From an uncultured Oscillospiraceae bacterium (GTDB lineage Bacteria; Bacillota; Clostridia; Oscillospirales; Ruminococcaceae): a DNA stretch of 26,470 bases. The notes under the pieces were generated by a model. That model made no database searches, was not told the origin of the DNA, and worked only from the letters and a program-made list of their open reading frames with translations. The DNA lies in assembly GCA_902490585.1 (NCBI GenBank), contig CABUEI010000028.1:1-26470 (forward strand), given 5' to 3'. Position numbers and translations under genes: made by a program. Below are positions 1 through 8,121 of this stretch, in pieces. Each line of letters opens with the position of its first letter. Position 1 is the first letter of the stretch.

Positions 1-1
1 A

Positions 2-499
2 CCCGCAGGTCAGCAGGGTGAGCTTGTATTCACCTGTATCACAAAGGAAGCGTTACCTCTGATAAGATACAGAACAAGAGATATCGCTACTCTCGTTTAC
101 GATAAATGCGAATGTGGAAGAACTCATGTAAGAATGCTCAAGCCTCAGGGCAGAACCGATGATATGCTTATCATAAGAGGTGTTAATGTATTCCCGTCAC
201 AGATCGAATCCGCACTGCTCTCGGTAGACGCAAAGGCTACAAACTACCTGCTGGTAGTTGACAGAGTAAACAACCTTGATACACTTGAAATCCAGCTTGA
301 AACACGTCCCGATATGTTCGGCGACGGCGTAAAGACGCTTGAAGCGTACACAAAGAAGGTAAAGACAGCGATAGACTCCGCTATCGGTGTCGGCATAAAC
401 GTAAAGCTTCTTGAACCAAAGACACTTGCACGTTCGATGGGCAAGGCAGTAAGAGTTCAGGATAACAGAGCTATAAAGAATAAGTTTGAAAAGAAATAA
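2..499 (+). CDS. paaK: Phenylacetate-CoA ligase, C-terminal part (5' end outside window)
   Basis: This is the last 165 codons of an adenylate-forming ligase that joins CoA to phenylacetate or a related aryl acid in the cytoplasm. The frame is open from base 2. The sequence shows the family motif LIRYRTRDI near the start and then GRTDDMLIIRGVNVFPSQIE, which is the hinge and C-terminal lid of the PaaK family, including the conserved Arg and Gly of the A8 region. In anaerobic Firmicutes this gene commonly sits with an ACT-domain gene and with indolepyruvate:ferredoxin oxidoreductase genes, in aromatic amino acid metabolism. The ACT gene follows 17 bases downstream, so an operon is likely. What lies upstream cannot be seen. 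The exact aryl substrate is inferred only from the family. Confidence 0.9.
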   Translation, partial: PAGQQGELVFTCITKEALPLIRYRTRDIATLVYDKCECGRTHVRMLKPQGRTDDMLIIRGVNVFPSQIESALLSVDAKATNYLLVVDRVNNLDTLEIQLETRPDMFGDGVKTLEAYTKKVKTAIDSAIGVGINVKLLEPKTLARSMGKAVRVQDNRAIKNKFEKK

Positions 500-516
500 T
501 CCAGAGGAGGTACAGT

Positions 517-945
517 ATGTATATTGATCAGATTTCGGTTTTCGTTGAAAACAAGACAGGCAGACTTGCAGGTATCATGGAGGTGCTCAATAAGGCAGGC
601 ATCGACATAAGAGCAATGACTATCGCAGATACGGCTGATTTCGGTATTCTGCGTATGATAGTTGACGATACAGACAAGGCTATAGGGGCACTGAAGGCAG
701 ACGGCTGTACAGCCGCTGTTACTAAGGTAATCGCATTCACAATTCCCGATGTGTCGGGCGCATTATACAGCGTTATGGGCAAGATACACGACTGCGGCAT
801 AAACGTTGAATATATGTACTCGGTAATGGGTAAGGTTGCCGGCAGAGCCGATATTGTTATCCGTGTTGAAGATGTTGAGAAAGCATCAAAGGTGCTTATT
901 GACAACGGTGTAACACTTATCGAAAAGAAAGACCTCTGCAAGTAA
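517..945 (+). CDS. Tandem ACT-domain protein
   Basis: A 142-residue cytoplasmic protein made of two ACT domains, about residues 3-68 and 70-138. The first opens with the ACT signature ISVFVENKTGRLAGIMEVL, and the second repeats the fold from FTIPDVSGALYSVMGKIHD. ACT domains bind small ligands, usually amino acids. Stand-alone double-ACT proteins next to phenylacetate-CoA ligase genes are presumed amino acid sensors, but no reaction is known for this one. An AGAGGAGG ribosome site lies just upstream of the ATG. It lies 17 bases after the ligase gene and is followed by a strong terminator, so it is the last gene of that operon. Confidence 0.88.
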   Translation: MYIDQISVFVENKTGRLAGIMEVLNKAGIDIRAMTIADTADFGILRMIVDDTDKAIGALKADGCTAAVTKVIAFTIPDVSGALYSVMGKIHDCGINVEYMYSVMGKVAGRADIVIRVEDVEKASKVLIDNGVTLIEKKDLCK

Positions 946-963
946 GTGATAAGCAGAATATTT

Positions 964-997
964 TCCGCTCCGGTGCATTGTCCGGGGCGGATTTTTG
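964..997 (+). terminator. Intrinsic terminator of the paaK-ACT operon
   Basis: A 10-bp stem, TCCGCTCCGG pairing with CCGGGGCGGA (one G-U wobble), has an 8-base loop and is followed by TTTTTG. It lies 19 bases after the ACT gene. Confidence 0.88.
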
Positions 998-1079
998 TAT
1001 ACGGCATAACGGCTTCCGACCGAGTTAAAGACAATTATGCCACAGTCTGTCGAAAAACCTATATAATTATTGAAAATGG

Positions 1080-1160
1080 GGTTTGGGGCGTAGCCCCAAG
1101 CGGGGTGAGGGCGGCAGCCCCACACTCAGCCCCTTTCCTGGGGAAAGGGGTTTGGGGATA
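1080..1160. repeat. GC-rich palindromic intergenic repeat
   Basis: An 80-base G/C-rich block contains two perfect hairpins. TTGGGGC (1083-1089) pairs with GCCCCAA (1093-1099), and CCCCTTTCC (1130-1138) pairs with GGAAAGGGG (1142-1150). GGGGTTTGGGG-type words occur at both ends. Blocks of this kind are scattered between genes in many Ruminococcaceae genomes. An open frame through it is a by-product of composition. The remaining bases up to the promoter at 1268 show nothing recognisable. Confidence 0.6.
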
Positions 1161-1267
1161 GGGATTGAGGATAAGCACTTTTTTAAAAACAGACTTTTTC
1201 TATAATCTGAAACAATTATGCATTGCGTTACGGCAAAAACTGTCATATAAATTTTATATTTCTGCTA

Positions 1268-1296
1268 TTGACAAAAGTATATAGCTGTGCTATACT
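1268..1296 (+). promoter_or_regulatory. Promoter of riboswitch-pflBA
   Basis: A perfect -35 box TTGACA (1268-1273), a 17-bp spacer and a -10 box TATACT (1291-1296) predict a start near 1303, just before the riboswitch P1 stem. Confidence 0.85.
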
Positions 1297-1310
1297 CAAA
1301 CCATAGGAAA

Positions 1311-1432
1311 CGGGAGTTACCGCTGACGGATAACCGTGAATCAACACGGGTGCTGTAACTTTCTGTCCGCAGGAAATGTGGACACCTTATGCCGACCGTC
1401 TGGGCAGTCCGAATAGGGCTGCTTTTTGTTTT
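1311..1432 (+). promoter_or_regulatory. ZTP (pfl motif) riboswitch with terminator expression platform
   Basis: The leader has the two-domain layout of the pfl RNA. P1 pairs GTTAC (1316-1320) with GTAAC (1355-1359), extended by A-U and wobble pairs. P2 pairs CCGTG (1334-1338) with CACGG (1345-1349), with the conserved GCTGACG stretch between. A linker hairpin (TGTCC 1364-1368 with GGACA 1380-1384) follows. The 3' domain carries the hallmark CCGTCTGGGCA (1396-1406). The end of that hallmark is also the left arm of a 7-bp terminator, GCAGTCC (1404-1410) with GGGCTGC (1416-1422), followed by TTTTTGTTTT. Known mechanism: ZTP/ZMP binding to the pseudoknot blocks the terminator, so low 10-formyl-tetrahydrofolate switches the gene on. 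pfl genes gave the motif its name. Confidence 0.88.
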
Positions 1433-1504
1433 GTAACGGAAAAATATTCCGTAAAAAGCAGCAAACGTGTATTGCGATTATTCGCAGGAAGGAAAGGTAA
1501 AACT

Positions 1505-3763
1505 ATGGAAAACACAACTGACCTCAGCGTTCGCTTCAAGGAGTACTGGGACGGATTCAAGCCCGGTGCATGGCAGGAGGGTATCAATACCCGTGACTTT
1601 ATAATGACAAACTTTACGCCGTATTCTGACGGTCCCGAGTTCTTATGCGGTCCTACAGAACGTACAAAGGCTCTTAACGCAAAGCTGAACGAGCTTTTCA
1701 AAAAAGAACGTGAAAACGGCGGTGTACTGGATATAAACACAGAGGTAGTATCATCTCTTTGCAACTACCCTGCGGCATATCTTGACAAAGAAAACGAGCT
1801 TATAGTAGGCTATCAGACTGACGCTCCGCTGCGCAGAGGCGTAAATCCTTTCGGCGGCATCAGAATGGCAAGAGGTGCGTGCGAGGCTTACGGCTACAAG
1901 CTGTCGCAGAGCGTTGAAGAACACTTCGAGTACCGTACAACACACAATGACGGCGTATTCAGAGTTTATACAGATGAAATGAAGCTTGCTCGTCATATAG
2001 GCATTATAACAGGTCTGCCCGACGCATACGGCAGAGGAAGAATAATCGGTGACTACCGCAGAGTAGCACTTTACGGAGTTGATTATCTTATTGAGCAGAA
2101 GAAGCTGGATAAGAAAAAAGTCGGCGAGAATATAATGGACGTTGATACGATTCGTCTTTCAGAAGAGCTTTTCCAGCAGATAAACTTCCTCGGAAAAATG
2201 AAAGAAATGGCGGCTATGTACGGCTATGACATCAGTATGCCCGCAAAGAATACAAGAGAGGCTATACAGTGGACATACTTTGCTTATCTTGCATCTATAA
2301 AAGAGCAGAACGGTGCGGCAATGTCGCTTGGCAGAACATCGACCTTCTTTGATATTTACGTTGAGCGTGATATGAAAAGAGGCATTCTTACAGAAGAGCA
2401 GGCACAGGAGCTTATTGACGACTTTGTAATGAAGCTCCGCAGTGCAAGACATCTGCGTACACCCGAATACAATGAACTTTTCGGCGGCGACCCCATGTGG
2501 ATAACAGAGAGCGTAGGCGGCGTAAACAACAGCGGTGTTCCTCTGGTCACGAAGGGTAGCTACAGAATGCTGAACACCCTTTATAACCTCGGTTCTTCAC
2601 CCGAGCCTAACCTTACTATACTGTGGTCGGAAAGACTTCCCGAACCTTTCAAGAAGTTCTGTGCAAAGCTGTCTATAGATACAGATTCGATCCAGTACGA
2701 AAACGACGACCTTATGCGTATGGAATACGGCGATGATTATGCTATCGCTTGCTGTGTATCGGCTATGAAGGTAGGTAAGCAGATGCAGTTCTTCGGCGCA
2801 CGATTCAACCTGCCTAAACTTCTGCTCCTCGCTATAAACGGCGGTTATGACAATGTAACAGGCATGAAGATAGGTCCGCAGATGGAGCCTTTACAGGGCG
2901 ATAAGCTTGACTATTATGAAGTAAGAGGCAGACTTGACGTTTACCGTGAGTGGCTGTGCAAGCTGTATGTAAATACAATGAACGTTATCCACTATATGCA
3001 CGACAAGTATGCTTATGAAAAGACACAGATGGCTCTGCATGACACAGACGTTGACAGAATGATGGCATTCGGTATTGCAGGACTGTCGGTAATGGCTGAC
3101 TCTCTGAGTGCTATAAAGTATGCTGATGTTAAGCCTATCCGTGATGAAAACGGTTATATAGTTGACTTTGACACTAAGGGCGACTTCCCCAAGTTCGGCA
3201 ACGACGACAACAGAGTTGACAAGATAGCTCAGAACATTATCCAGAGAGTGTCTACCGAGCTTCGTAAGAACCCGACATACAGAAACGCACGTCACACTCT
3301 TTCAGCTCTTACAATTACATCAAACGTTGTATACGGCAAGAAGACAGGTTCTACACCCGACGGCAGAAAGAAGGGCGAACCTTTCGCTCCCGGTGCAAAC
3401 CCCATGCACAACCGTGAAACAAACGGAGCAATAGCATCGCTGAACTCTGTATCAAAGCTTCAGTACGACTACTGCCGTGACGGCATTTCAAATACGTTCT
3501 CTATAGTTCCCGACGCACTCGGAAAGACGGACGAACAGAGAGTAAGTAACCTTGTTACAGTGCTTGACGGTTACTTCTCGAATTATGCTCACCACCTCAA
3601 TGTAAATGTTCTCAACAAGGAAACGCTTATTGAAGCTTATGAGAACCCCGAGGCATATCCCAACCTTACCATCCGTGTATCCGGTTATGCGGTAAACTTC
3701 CATAAGCTGAGCAAGGAACAGCAGAGAGAGGTTATCAGCAGAACATTCCACACGGTAATGTAA
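1505..3763 (+). CDS. pflB: Formate C-acetyltransferase (pyruvate formate-lyase)
   Basis: A 752-residue cytoplasmic glycyl-radical enzyme that turns pyruvate and CoA into acetyl-CoA and formate. The active-site pair is Cys416-Cys417 within IACCVSAMKVGKQMQFFGAR, and the radical site is Gly727 in RVSGYAVNF near the C-terminus. Both match classical PflB (about 760 residues) rather than the diol-dehydratase-like or choline-lyase relatives. The frame is open upstream to 1376, but that stretch is the riboswitch and terminator. The ATG at 1505, preceded by AGGAAGGAAAGG, is the real start. The activase gene begins one base after the stop. Transcription is expected to depend on the ZTP riboswitch, which links the formate supply (for 10-formyl-THF) to purine synthesis status. 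Confidence 0.97.
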   Translation: MENTTDLSVRFKEYWDGFKPGAWQEGINTRDFIMTNFTPYSDGPEFLCGPTERTKALNAKLNELFKKERENGGVLDINTEVVSSLCNYPAAYLDKENELIVGYQTDAPLRRGVNPFGGIRMARGACEAYGYKLSQSVEEHFEYRTTHNDGVFRVYTDEMKLARHIGIITGLPDAYGRGRIIGDYRRVALYGVDYLIEQKKLDKKKVGENIMDVDTIRLSEELFQQINFLGKMKEMAAMYGYDISMPAKNTREAIQWTYFAYLASIKEQNGAAMSLGRTSTFFDIYVERDMKRGILTEEQAQELIDDFVMKLRSARHLRTPEYNELFGGDPMWITESVGGVNNSGVPLVTKGSYRMLNTLYNLGSSPEPNLTILWSERLPEPFKKFCAKLSIDTDSIQYENDDLMRMEYGDDYAIACCVSAMKVGKQMQFFGARFNLPKLLLLAINGGYDNVTGMKIGPQMEPLQGDKLDYYEVRGRLDVYREWLCKLYVNTMNVIHYMHDKYAYEKTQMALHDTDVDRMMAFGIAGLSVMADSLSAIKYADVKPIRDENGYIVDFDTKGDFPKFGNDDNRVDKIAQNIIQRVSTELRKNPTYRNARHTLSALTITSNVVYGKKTGSTPDGRKKGEPFAPGANPMHNRETNGAIASLNSVSKLQYDYCRDGISNTFSIVPDALGKTDEQRVSNLVTVLDGYFSNYAHHLNVNVLNKETLIEAYENPEAYPNLTIRVSGYAVNFHKLSKEQQREVISRTFHTVM

Positions 3764-3764
3764 T

Positions 3765-4481
3765 ATGGAGTGCAGATACAGCGCCATACAGACGCTCGGC
3801 ACGCTTGACGGTCCGGGAGTACGTTTTGTACTGTTTTTACAGGGCTGTCCTCTTCATTGCGGATACTGTCATAATCCCGAAACAAGAGATGTAAACGGCG
3901 GAAAAACGGCAACGGTTCGTGATATTATGAACAGGTTACTGAGATGCCGCAATTACTTCGGTAAGGACGGCGGTATCACGGTATCGGGCGGAGAGCCGCT
4001 TATGCAGGCAAAGTTTGTGACCGAGCTTTTCACCGAGTGCAAAAGACAGGGGATAAACACCTGCCTTGACACATCGGGCTGTATAATGAACGATGACGTG
4101 ATTGAACTTTTAAAAGTTACCGACCTTTGTATGCTTGATATCAAGATGACAAACGATGAGGACTACAGAACGCATATCGGTTGTTCATTTGACGCACCGC
4201 TGAAATTTCTCGATAAGCTTACGGAAATGAATGTGAAAACGTGGATAAGACAGGTAACGGTCTGCGGTGTAAATGACGATGATATCAATATCACACGGCT
4301 GAATGATATAGCAAACAAGCATGATAACGTCACGCTGGCGGAGCTTCTGCCATTCAGAAAACTTTGTAAGACAAAGTATGACGATATGGGCATTGAGTTC
4401 CCGTTTGATTGCTATCCCGAAACAGCTCAGGACGTTATCGAAAGGCTTAAACCGAAACTGGATAAATTCGTTTTTGAATAA
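3765..4481 (+). CDS. pflA: Pyruvate formate-lyase activating enzyme (radical SAM)
   Basis: A 238-residue radical SAM protein that abstracts hydrogen from PflB Gly727 to create the glycyl radical. The cluster motif is Cys28-x3-Cys32-x2-Cys35 in GCPLHCGYCHNPET, followed by the SAM-binding GGEP in VSGGEPLMQ. Length and motif spacing fit PflA without the extra ferredoxin domain that marks other glycyl-radical activases. Its ATG is one base past the pflB stop and has no strong ribosome site of its own, so translation is probably coupled to pflB. A terminator follows at once. Confidence 0.96.
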   Translation: MECRYSAIQTLGTLDGPGVRFVLFLQGCPLHCGYCHNPETRDVNGGKTATVRDIMNRLLRCRNYFGKDGGITVSGGEPLMQAKFVTELFTECKRQGINTCLDTSGCIMNDDVIELLKVTDLCMLDIKMTNDEDYRTHIGCSFDAPLKFLDKLTEMNVKTWIRQVTVCGVNDDDINITRLNDIANKHDNVTLAELLPFRKLCKTKYDDMGIEFPFDCYPETAQDVIERLKPKLDKFVFE

Positions 4482-4487
4482 TTCCGA

Positions 4488-4518
4488 CCCCCGACAGCGT
4501 GGCTGTCGGGGGTTCTTT
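4488..4518 (+). terminator. Terminator of pflBA
   Basis: An 11-bp perfect stem, CCCCCGACAGC with GCTGTCGGGGG, has a GTG loop and is followed by TTCTTT. It starts 7 bases after pflA. Confidence 0.9.
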
Positions 4519-4583
4519 ACCCAAAACCAATTTGTATTGTTAAGGAAAATTTTGCTCAAACAGTGCATTTATGCCGAATTATA

Positions 4584-4612
4584 TTGACTTTTCTGCGGCG
4601 TTATAGTAAAAT
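4584..4612 (+). promoter_or_regulatory. Promoter of the glycosyltransferase operon
   Basis: TTGACT (4584-4589), a 17-bp spacer and TAAAAT (4607-4612) lie about 60 bases before the GT4 start codon. Confidence 0.65.
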
Positions 4613-4670
4613 AAAAGCAGTATGTAAAATTGTTGATATTGTAATCTATAACGGATAGGGGGCTGTATTT

Positions 4671-5849
4671 ATGAGTAAAACCGTGCTGTTTGTCGCATCG
4701 GTTACAAAAAAGCATATCATACAGTTCCACCTGCCGTATATGAAGTGGTTCAAGGAACACGGATACAAGGTACATGTCTGCGCAGGCGATGATTTTGAGC
4801 CCGATGAGCCGAAAGAAATACCGTATTGCGATGAATATTACATAGTGCCTTTCTACCGCTCGCCGTTTGCAAAGCAGAACTTCCGCTCATATAAGGAATT
4901 GCGTAAACTGATTGAAGAAAACGAATATGAGCTTGTACACTGTCATACGCCTGTAGCGGCGGCAATAGCACGCTATGCTTTCAGAACGGCAAGAAAAAAG
5001 CATGATACAAAGGTGCTCTATACGGCGCACGGTTTCCATTTCTACAAGGGCGCACCGAAGATAAGCCGTTTGTATTACAGTATCGAAAAGGCTATGATTC
5101 GCTATACCGACGGAATTATCACGATAAATGAAGAGGACTATCTTGCGGCAAAGAAAATGTGCCGTAACAAAAAATGCGATGCTTATAAAATTTCAGGTAT
5201 CGGCATTGATTTAAGCCGTGTCAGAAATTCTACCCGTACAAGAGAAGACATCAGAGATGAATTCGGGATACCGCACGACGTTTTTCTGGTAATGTCAAAC
5301 TCGGAAATCAACGAGAACAAGAATGTTGAATGTTCTATAACTGCTGTTGCCGCCAACAAGGGTGTATATATGCTTATCTGCGGCACGGGCAAAAGTATGG
5401 ATAAGTGCAGAGATCTTGTAAAGGAGCTTGTCTGCACCGACAGGATCATATTTGCAGGATACCGTTATGACGCAAAGGAGCTTCTGCACGGGGCGGATGC
5501 GTTTATTTTTCCAAGCTACCGTGAGGGACTCGGACTAGCGGCTATCGAGGCTATGGGAGCAGGTCTTCCGCTCATCGTTTCGGATAACAGAGGAACGAGA
5601 GAATATGCGGTAAACGGCGAAAACGCTATTGTATGCGAGTGCAACAATGTGTCGCAGTTTATCAATGCGGTGCGTCTGCTAAGTTCGGACGGGGAGTTAT
5701 GCAAAAAGCTCGGCAGAAACGGATATTCCTGTGCCGATAAATACGCAATTGAAAATTCGCTTGCCGAAATGGCTGAGATTTACGGAAAATACGTTGATAT
5801 ACCAACGTCAGAAACTGAAACGGAAGTGTTGTCGGGTGAAAACAGATAA
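4671..5849 (+). CDS. Glycosyltransferase family 4
   Basis: A 392-residue retaining GT-B glycosyltransferase, expected to add a sugar from an NDP-sugar to a lipid-linked or surface glycan on the inner face of the membrane. The N-terminal half holds the acceptor-side fold, with VHCHTPVAAAIARYA and YTAHGFHFYKG typical of EpsD/CapM-like enzymes. The C-terminal half has the donor-binding EX7E motif at Glu285 to Glu293 (YREGLGLAAIEAM). A GGATAGGGGG ribosome site stands before the ATG. The next gene starts on a GTG inside its last 14 bases. Donor and acceptor cannot be read from sequence. Confidence 0.9.
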   Translation: MSKTVLFVASVTKKHIIQFHLPYMKWFKEHGYKVHVCAGDDFEPDEPKEIPYCDEYYIVPFYRSPFAKQNFRSYKELRKLIEENEYELVHCHTPVAAAIARYAFRTARKKHDTKVLYTAHGFHFYKGAPKISRLYYSIEKAMIRYTDGIITINEEDYLAAKKMCRNKKCDAYKISGIGIDLSRVRNSTRTREDIRDEFGIPHDVFLVMSNSEINENKNVECSITAVAANKGVYMLICGTGKSMDKCRDLVKELVCTDRIIFAGYRYDAKELLHGADAFIFPSYREGLGLAAIEAMGAGLPLIVSDNRGTREYAVNGENAIVCECNNVSQFINAVRLLSSDGELCKKLGRNGYSCADKYAIENSLAEMAEIYGKYVDIPTSETETEVLSGENR

Positions 5850-7167
5850 ATACAGAAGGCTGTTATCCTGCTGTCCGTCACTTCTTGATGCGGCGGAAAA
5901 AACGGCAGAAAACGAAAATAACGCATTGGCACAGGTCACGGCATACGTTACCGCACCTGTGCTGTTTTGCTATGTGAATTATATTCTTGACAGTGTGAAA
6001 AGAGAGAATATAAGCAGGATATATTTTCTTTCCCGTGACGGATATATCCTGAAAAAAATAGCGGATATAATAATTAAAAAAAGAAATCTCTTTATTGATA
6101 CCGCCTATCTTTATGTGTCACGCTATTCGCTTCGCAATGCGCTTTATTTCAGATGTGAAACAGCTGAAGATTTTGAAAACGCAGGGCTTTTTACTGGATA
6201 TACGCTAAAAAGCGCAAAGAATGTATTGAAGCGTGCAGGGCTGGATAAAAGTCAACGTGCAGAGGTTTACGACAGAATTAATTTTCACGGTGATGAAAAT
6301 AAAAATATGAACGATAGCGAATATTCCATGTTCTGTGAAAAAATAAAAAATGACGCAGACTTGTTGAATTTCATCAAAGTAAATTCGGAAAATAATTACC
6401 GTAATATTATGAAATATTTTGAGCAAAGCGGTTTGTTTGATAATAAAAAAATCGCCGTTGCAGACAGCGGCTGGATGGGTACGGTGCAGAAAACGCTGAC
6501 AGAGCTTGTAAAAGACAGAACAAGCGGTAAAATTATCGGATATTATTTCGGACTTTACAGAAGAGAGGACAGCAATTACAAGGCATTTTTGTTTGACGTA
6601 ACGGACGCATATAAATATGTTCCGACTTTCTGCAATAATCTGTTTGAGTGCTTTTGCAGTGCACCGCACGGCATGACAACGGGGTACAGGAATATTGACG
6701 GAAAAATTGTTCCCGTGTTATCGGATACAAACGCCGAAATGGCAGAAATGGCAAAAATACAGATTGACACAGCAGTAAAATTTACTGAGTATGCGTGCGA
6801 AAAAGAGGACTATATACCGATAAGTAAGATGAGAAATCTGTCGGCAGAACTTGTGAAAACGCTTATGTACAAGCCCGATAAGCAGGAATCGGAAATACTC
6901 GGCTCATTTCCGTTCAGCGATGATGTGACCGAGGCAAAAATACAGTGCCTTGCAGTAAACTGCGGCGACAGTATTTCAAATATTCTGCTTCTGAACAGAA
7001 TTATAAGAAAGAAAAAAGAAAAAAGTATTTATCCCGATAAATATATTTACTGGTTATACGGAAGTATAGTGCTGACAAACCGTAAGCCTTTATGGGTTTA
7101 CAGGCTCAGCGTTAGGGAATGGGAAAGGTTAAGACTGCTCAGGGAGAAAAAGAAATCATGCCGCTGA
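5836..7167 (+). CDS. COG5610-like (HAD-related) polysaccharide-locus protein
   Basis: A 443-residue protein, probably cytoplasmic (no signal peptide or clear membrane span), with IYFLSRDGYILKKIAD near residue 60, YLYVSRYSLRNALYF, and VADSGWMGTVQKTL in the middle. These match my recollection of the COG5610 group of HAD-superfamily-related proteins found in capsule and exopolysaccharide loci. Their reaction is not established. I choose the GTG at 5836 (GGAAG nine bases upstream) over an ATG at 5731, because the ATG would bury 119 bases in the GT4 gene. Its end overlaps the next GT2 gene. This tight packing says it works on the same glycan. Codon use is more A/T-rich and lysine-rich than its neighbours, a mild hint of separate ancestry. 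Confidence 0.72.
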   Translation: MKTDKYRRLLSCCPSLLDAAEKTAENENNALAQVTAYVTAPVLFCYVNYILDSVKRENISRIYFLSRDGYILKKIADIIIKKRNLFIDTAYLYVSRYSLRNALYFRCETAEDFENAGLFTGYTLKSAKNVLKRAGLDKSQRAEVYDRINFHGDENKNMNDSEYSMFCEKIKNDADLLNFIKVNSENNYRNIMKYFEQSGLFDNKKIAVADSGWMGTVQKTLTELVKDRTSGKIIGYYFGLYRREDSNYKAFLFDVTDAYKYVPTFCNNLFECFCSAPHGMTTGYRNIDGKIVPVLSDTNAEMAEMAKIQIDTAVKFTEYACEKEDYIPISKMRNLSAELVKTLMYKPDKQESEILGSFPFSDDVTEAKIQCLAVNCGDSISNILLLNRIIRKKKEKSIYPDKYIYWLYGSIVLTNRKPLWVYRLSVREWERLRLLREKKKSCR

Positions 7168-7958
7168 TATCTGTAATAATGGGAGTGTATAACAGCAACC
7201 CCGATAAGCTGATTAAAGCCGTAAGTTCCGTATTGTCGCAGTCGGTGTCTGATATTGAGCTTATAATATGCAACGACGGTTCTGAAAACGGCATCGAAAA
7301 AACGCTTGAAAGTATAACGGACAGTCGTGTAAAAATAATAACCTTTGATGAGAACAAAGGGCTTGCGGCGGCACTTAACGCCTGCATTGACACTGCACAG
7401 GGAAAATATATCGCACGCCAGGACGATGACGATATAAGTCTGTCCGGAAGATTTGAAAAGCAGGTCGGATATCTTGAAAATCACACGGATATTGATTTTA
7501 TCGGAACCGACTGTGAGCTGTATTCCGACAGCGCCGACAACGCTGGTGTATACGGTGAGCGTATAATGCCGAAAACAATTGACAAAAAGAGTTTTCTGTT
7601 CAATTCGCCTTTCATTCACGGGAGCATGATGTTCAGGCGTGAAGTATTCAATAAAGAGCGTTACAGGACGCTGGGCAAGAACAAAAAATACGAGGATTAT
7701 GACTTGTTCATGCGGCTTTGTGCGGATGGTTACAAGTCGGCTAATCTCGGTGAAAAGCTGTACAGATTTCATTATGACAAGGCAACAAGAGGAGTTTCGT
7801 TTTCGATGCGTTGCGATGAATATAAAGTCAGAAAAGAGGGCTTCAAAAGGCTCGGACTTATGCCGCAGGGATTTTTCTATGCGGTAAAGCCGATAATACT
7901 CGGATTTATCCCACGGAAAGCCACGATAAAGCTCAAGGAAAAGACCACGGGAGTATAA
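7158..7958 (+). CDS. Glycosyltransferase family 2
   Basis: A 266-residue GT-A inverting glycosyltransferase. It opens with the nucleotide-binding strand ISVIMGVYNS, then has ICNDGSENG, and the metal-binding acidic run ARQDDDDIS near residue 90. The later KKYEDYDLFMRL carries the ED(Y/W) catalytic-base motif. It resembles EpsE-type and capsule enzymes. I prefer the ATG at 7158 (AGGGAGA upstream, protein starting directly at the fold) to the in-frame ATG at 7119. It overlaps the preceding gene by 10 bases. It ends the operon, although no clear terminator follows before the next promoter. Confidence 0.9.
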   Translation: MPLISVIMGVYNSNPDKLIKAVSSVLSQSVSDIELIICNDGSENGIEKTLESITDSRVKIITFDENKGLAAALNACIDTAQGKYIARQDDDDISLSGRFEKQVGYLENHTDIDFIGTDCELYSDSADNAGVYGERIMPKTIDKKSFLFNSPFIHGSMMFRREVFNKERYRTLGKNKKYEDYDLFMRLCADGYKSANLGEKLYRFHYDKATRGVSFSMRCDEYKVRKEGFKRLGLMPQGFFYAVKPIILGFIPRKATIKLKEKTTGV

Positions 7959-8026
7959 TTAATCGGTGTAACGCATTTTGCATAACGGAGCACATTGTGT
8001 TATTTTTTCTTTGTTGCAATTGCACA

Positions 8027-8055
8027 TTGTAAAAAGTGAGGAAATGTGGTAAAAT
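8027..8055 (+). promoter_or_regulatory. Promoter of the polysaccharide ABC exporter
   Basis: TTGTAA (8027-8032), a 17-bp spacer and an extended -10 TGG-TAAAAT (8050-8055) lie about 65 bases before the start codon. Confidence 0.55.
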
Positions 8056-8121
8056 AAATTGATATTTTGATGTTCGGAATAACTTTGTTGATAAGCTAAT
8101 ATAAAGGGAGTTGAAGTACGA

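Noticed and set aside
946..1161. 71-codon plus-strand frame after the ACT gene
   Set aside because: It runs through the terminator hairpin and the GC-rich palindromic repeat, with no ribosome site.
1376..1504. In-frame 43-codon N-terminal extension of pflB
   Set aside because: It lies within the riboswitch and its terminator, has no ribosome site, and classical PflB starts at the ATG at 1505.
5731..5835. Longer start for the COG5610-like gene
   Set aside because: It would overlap the GT4 gene by 119 bases. The GTG at 5836 has a ribosome site and gives normal operon overlap.
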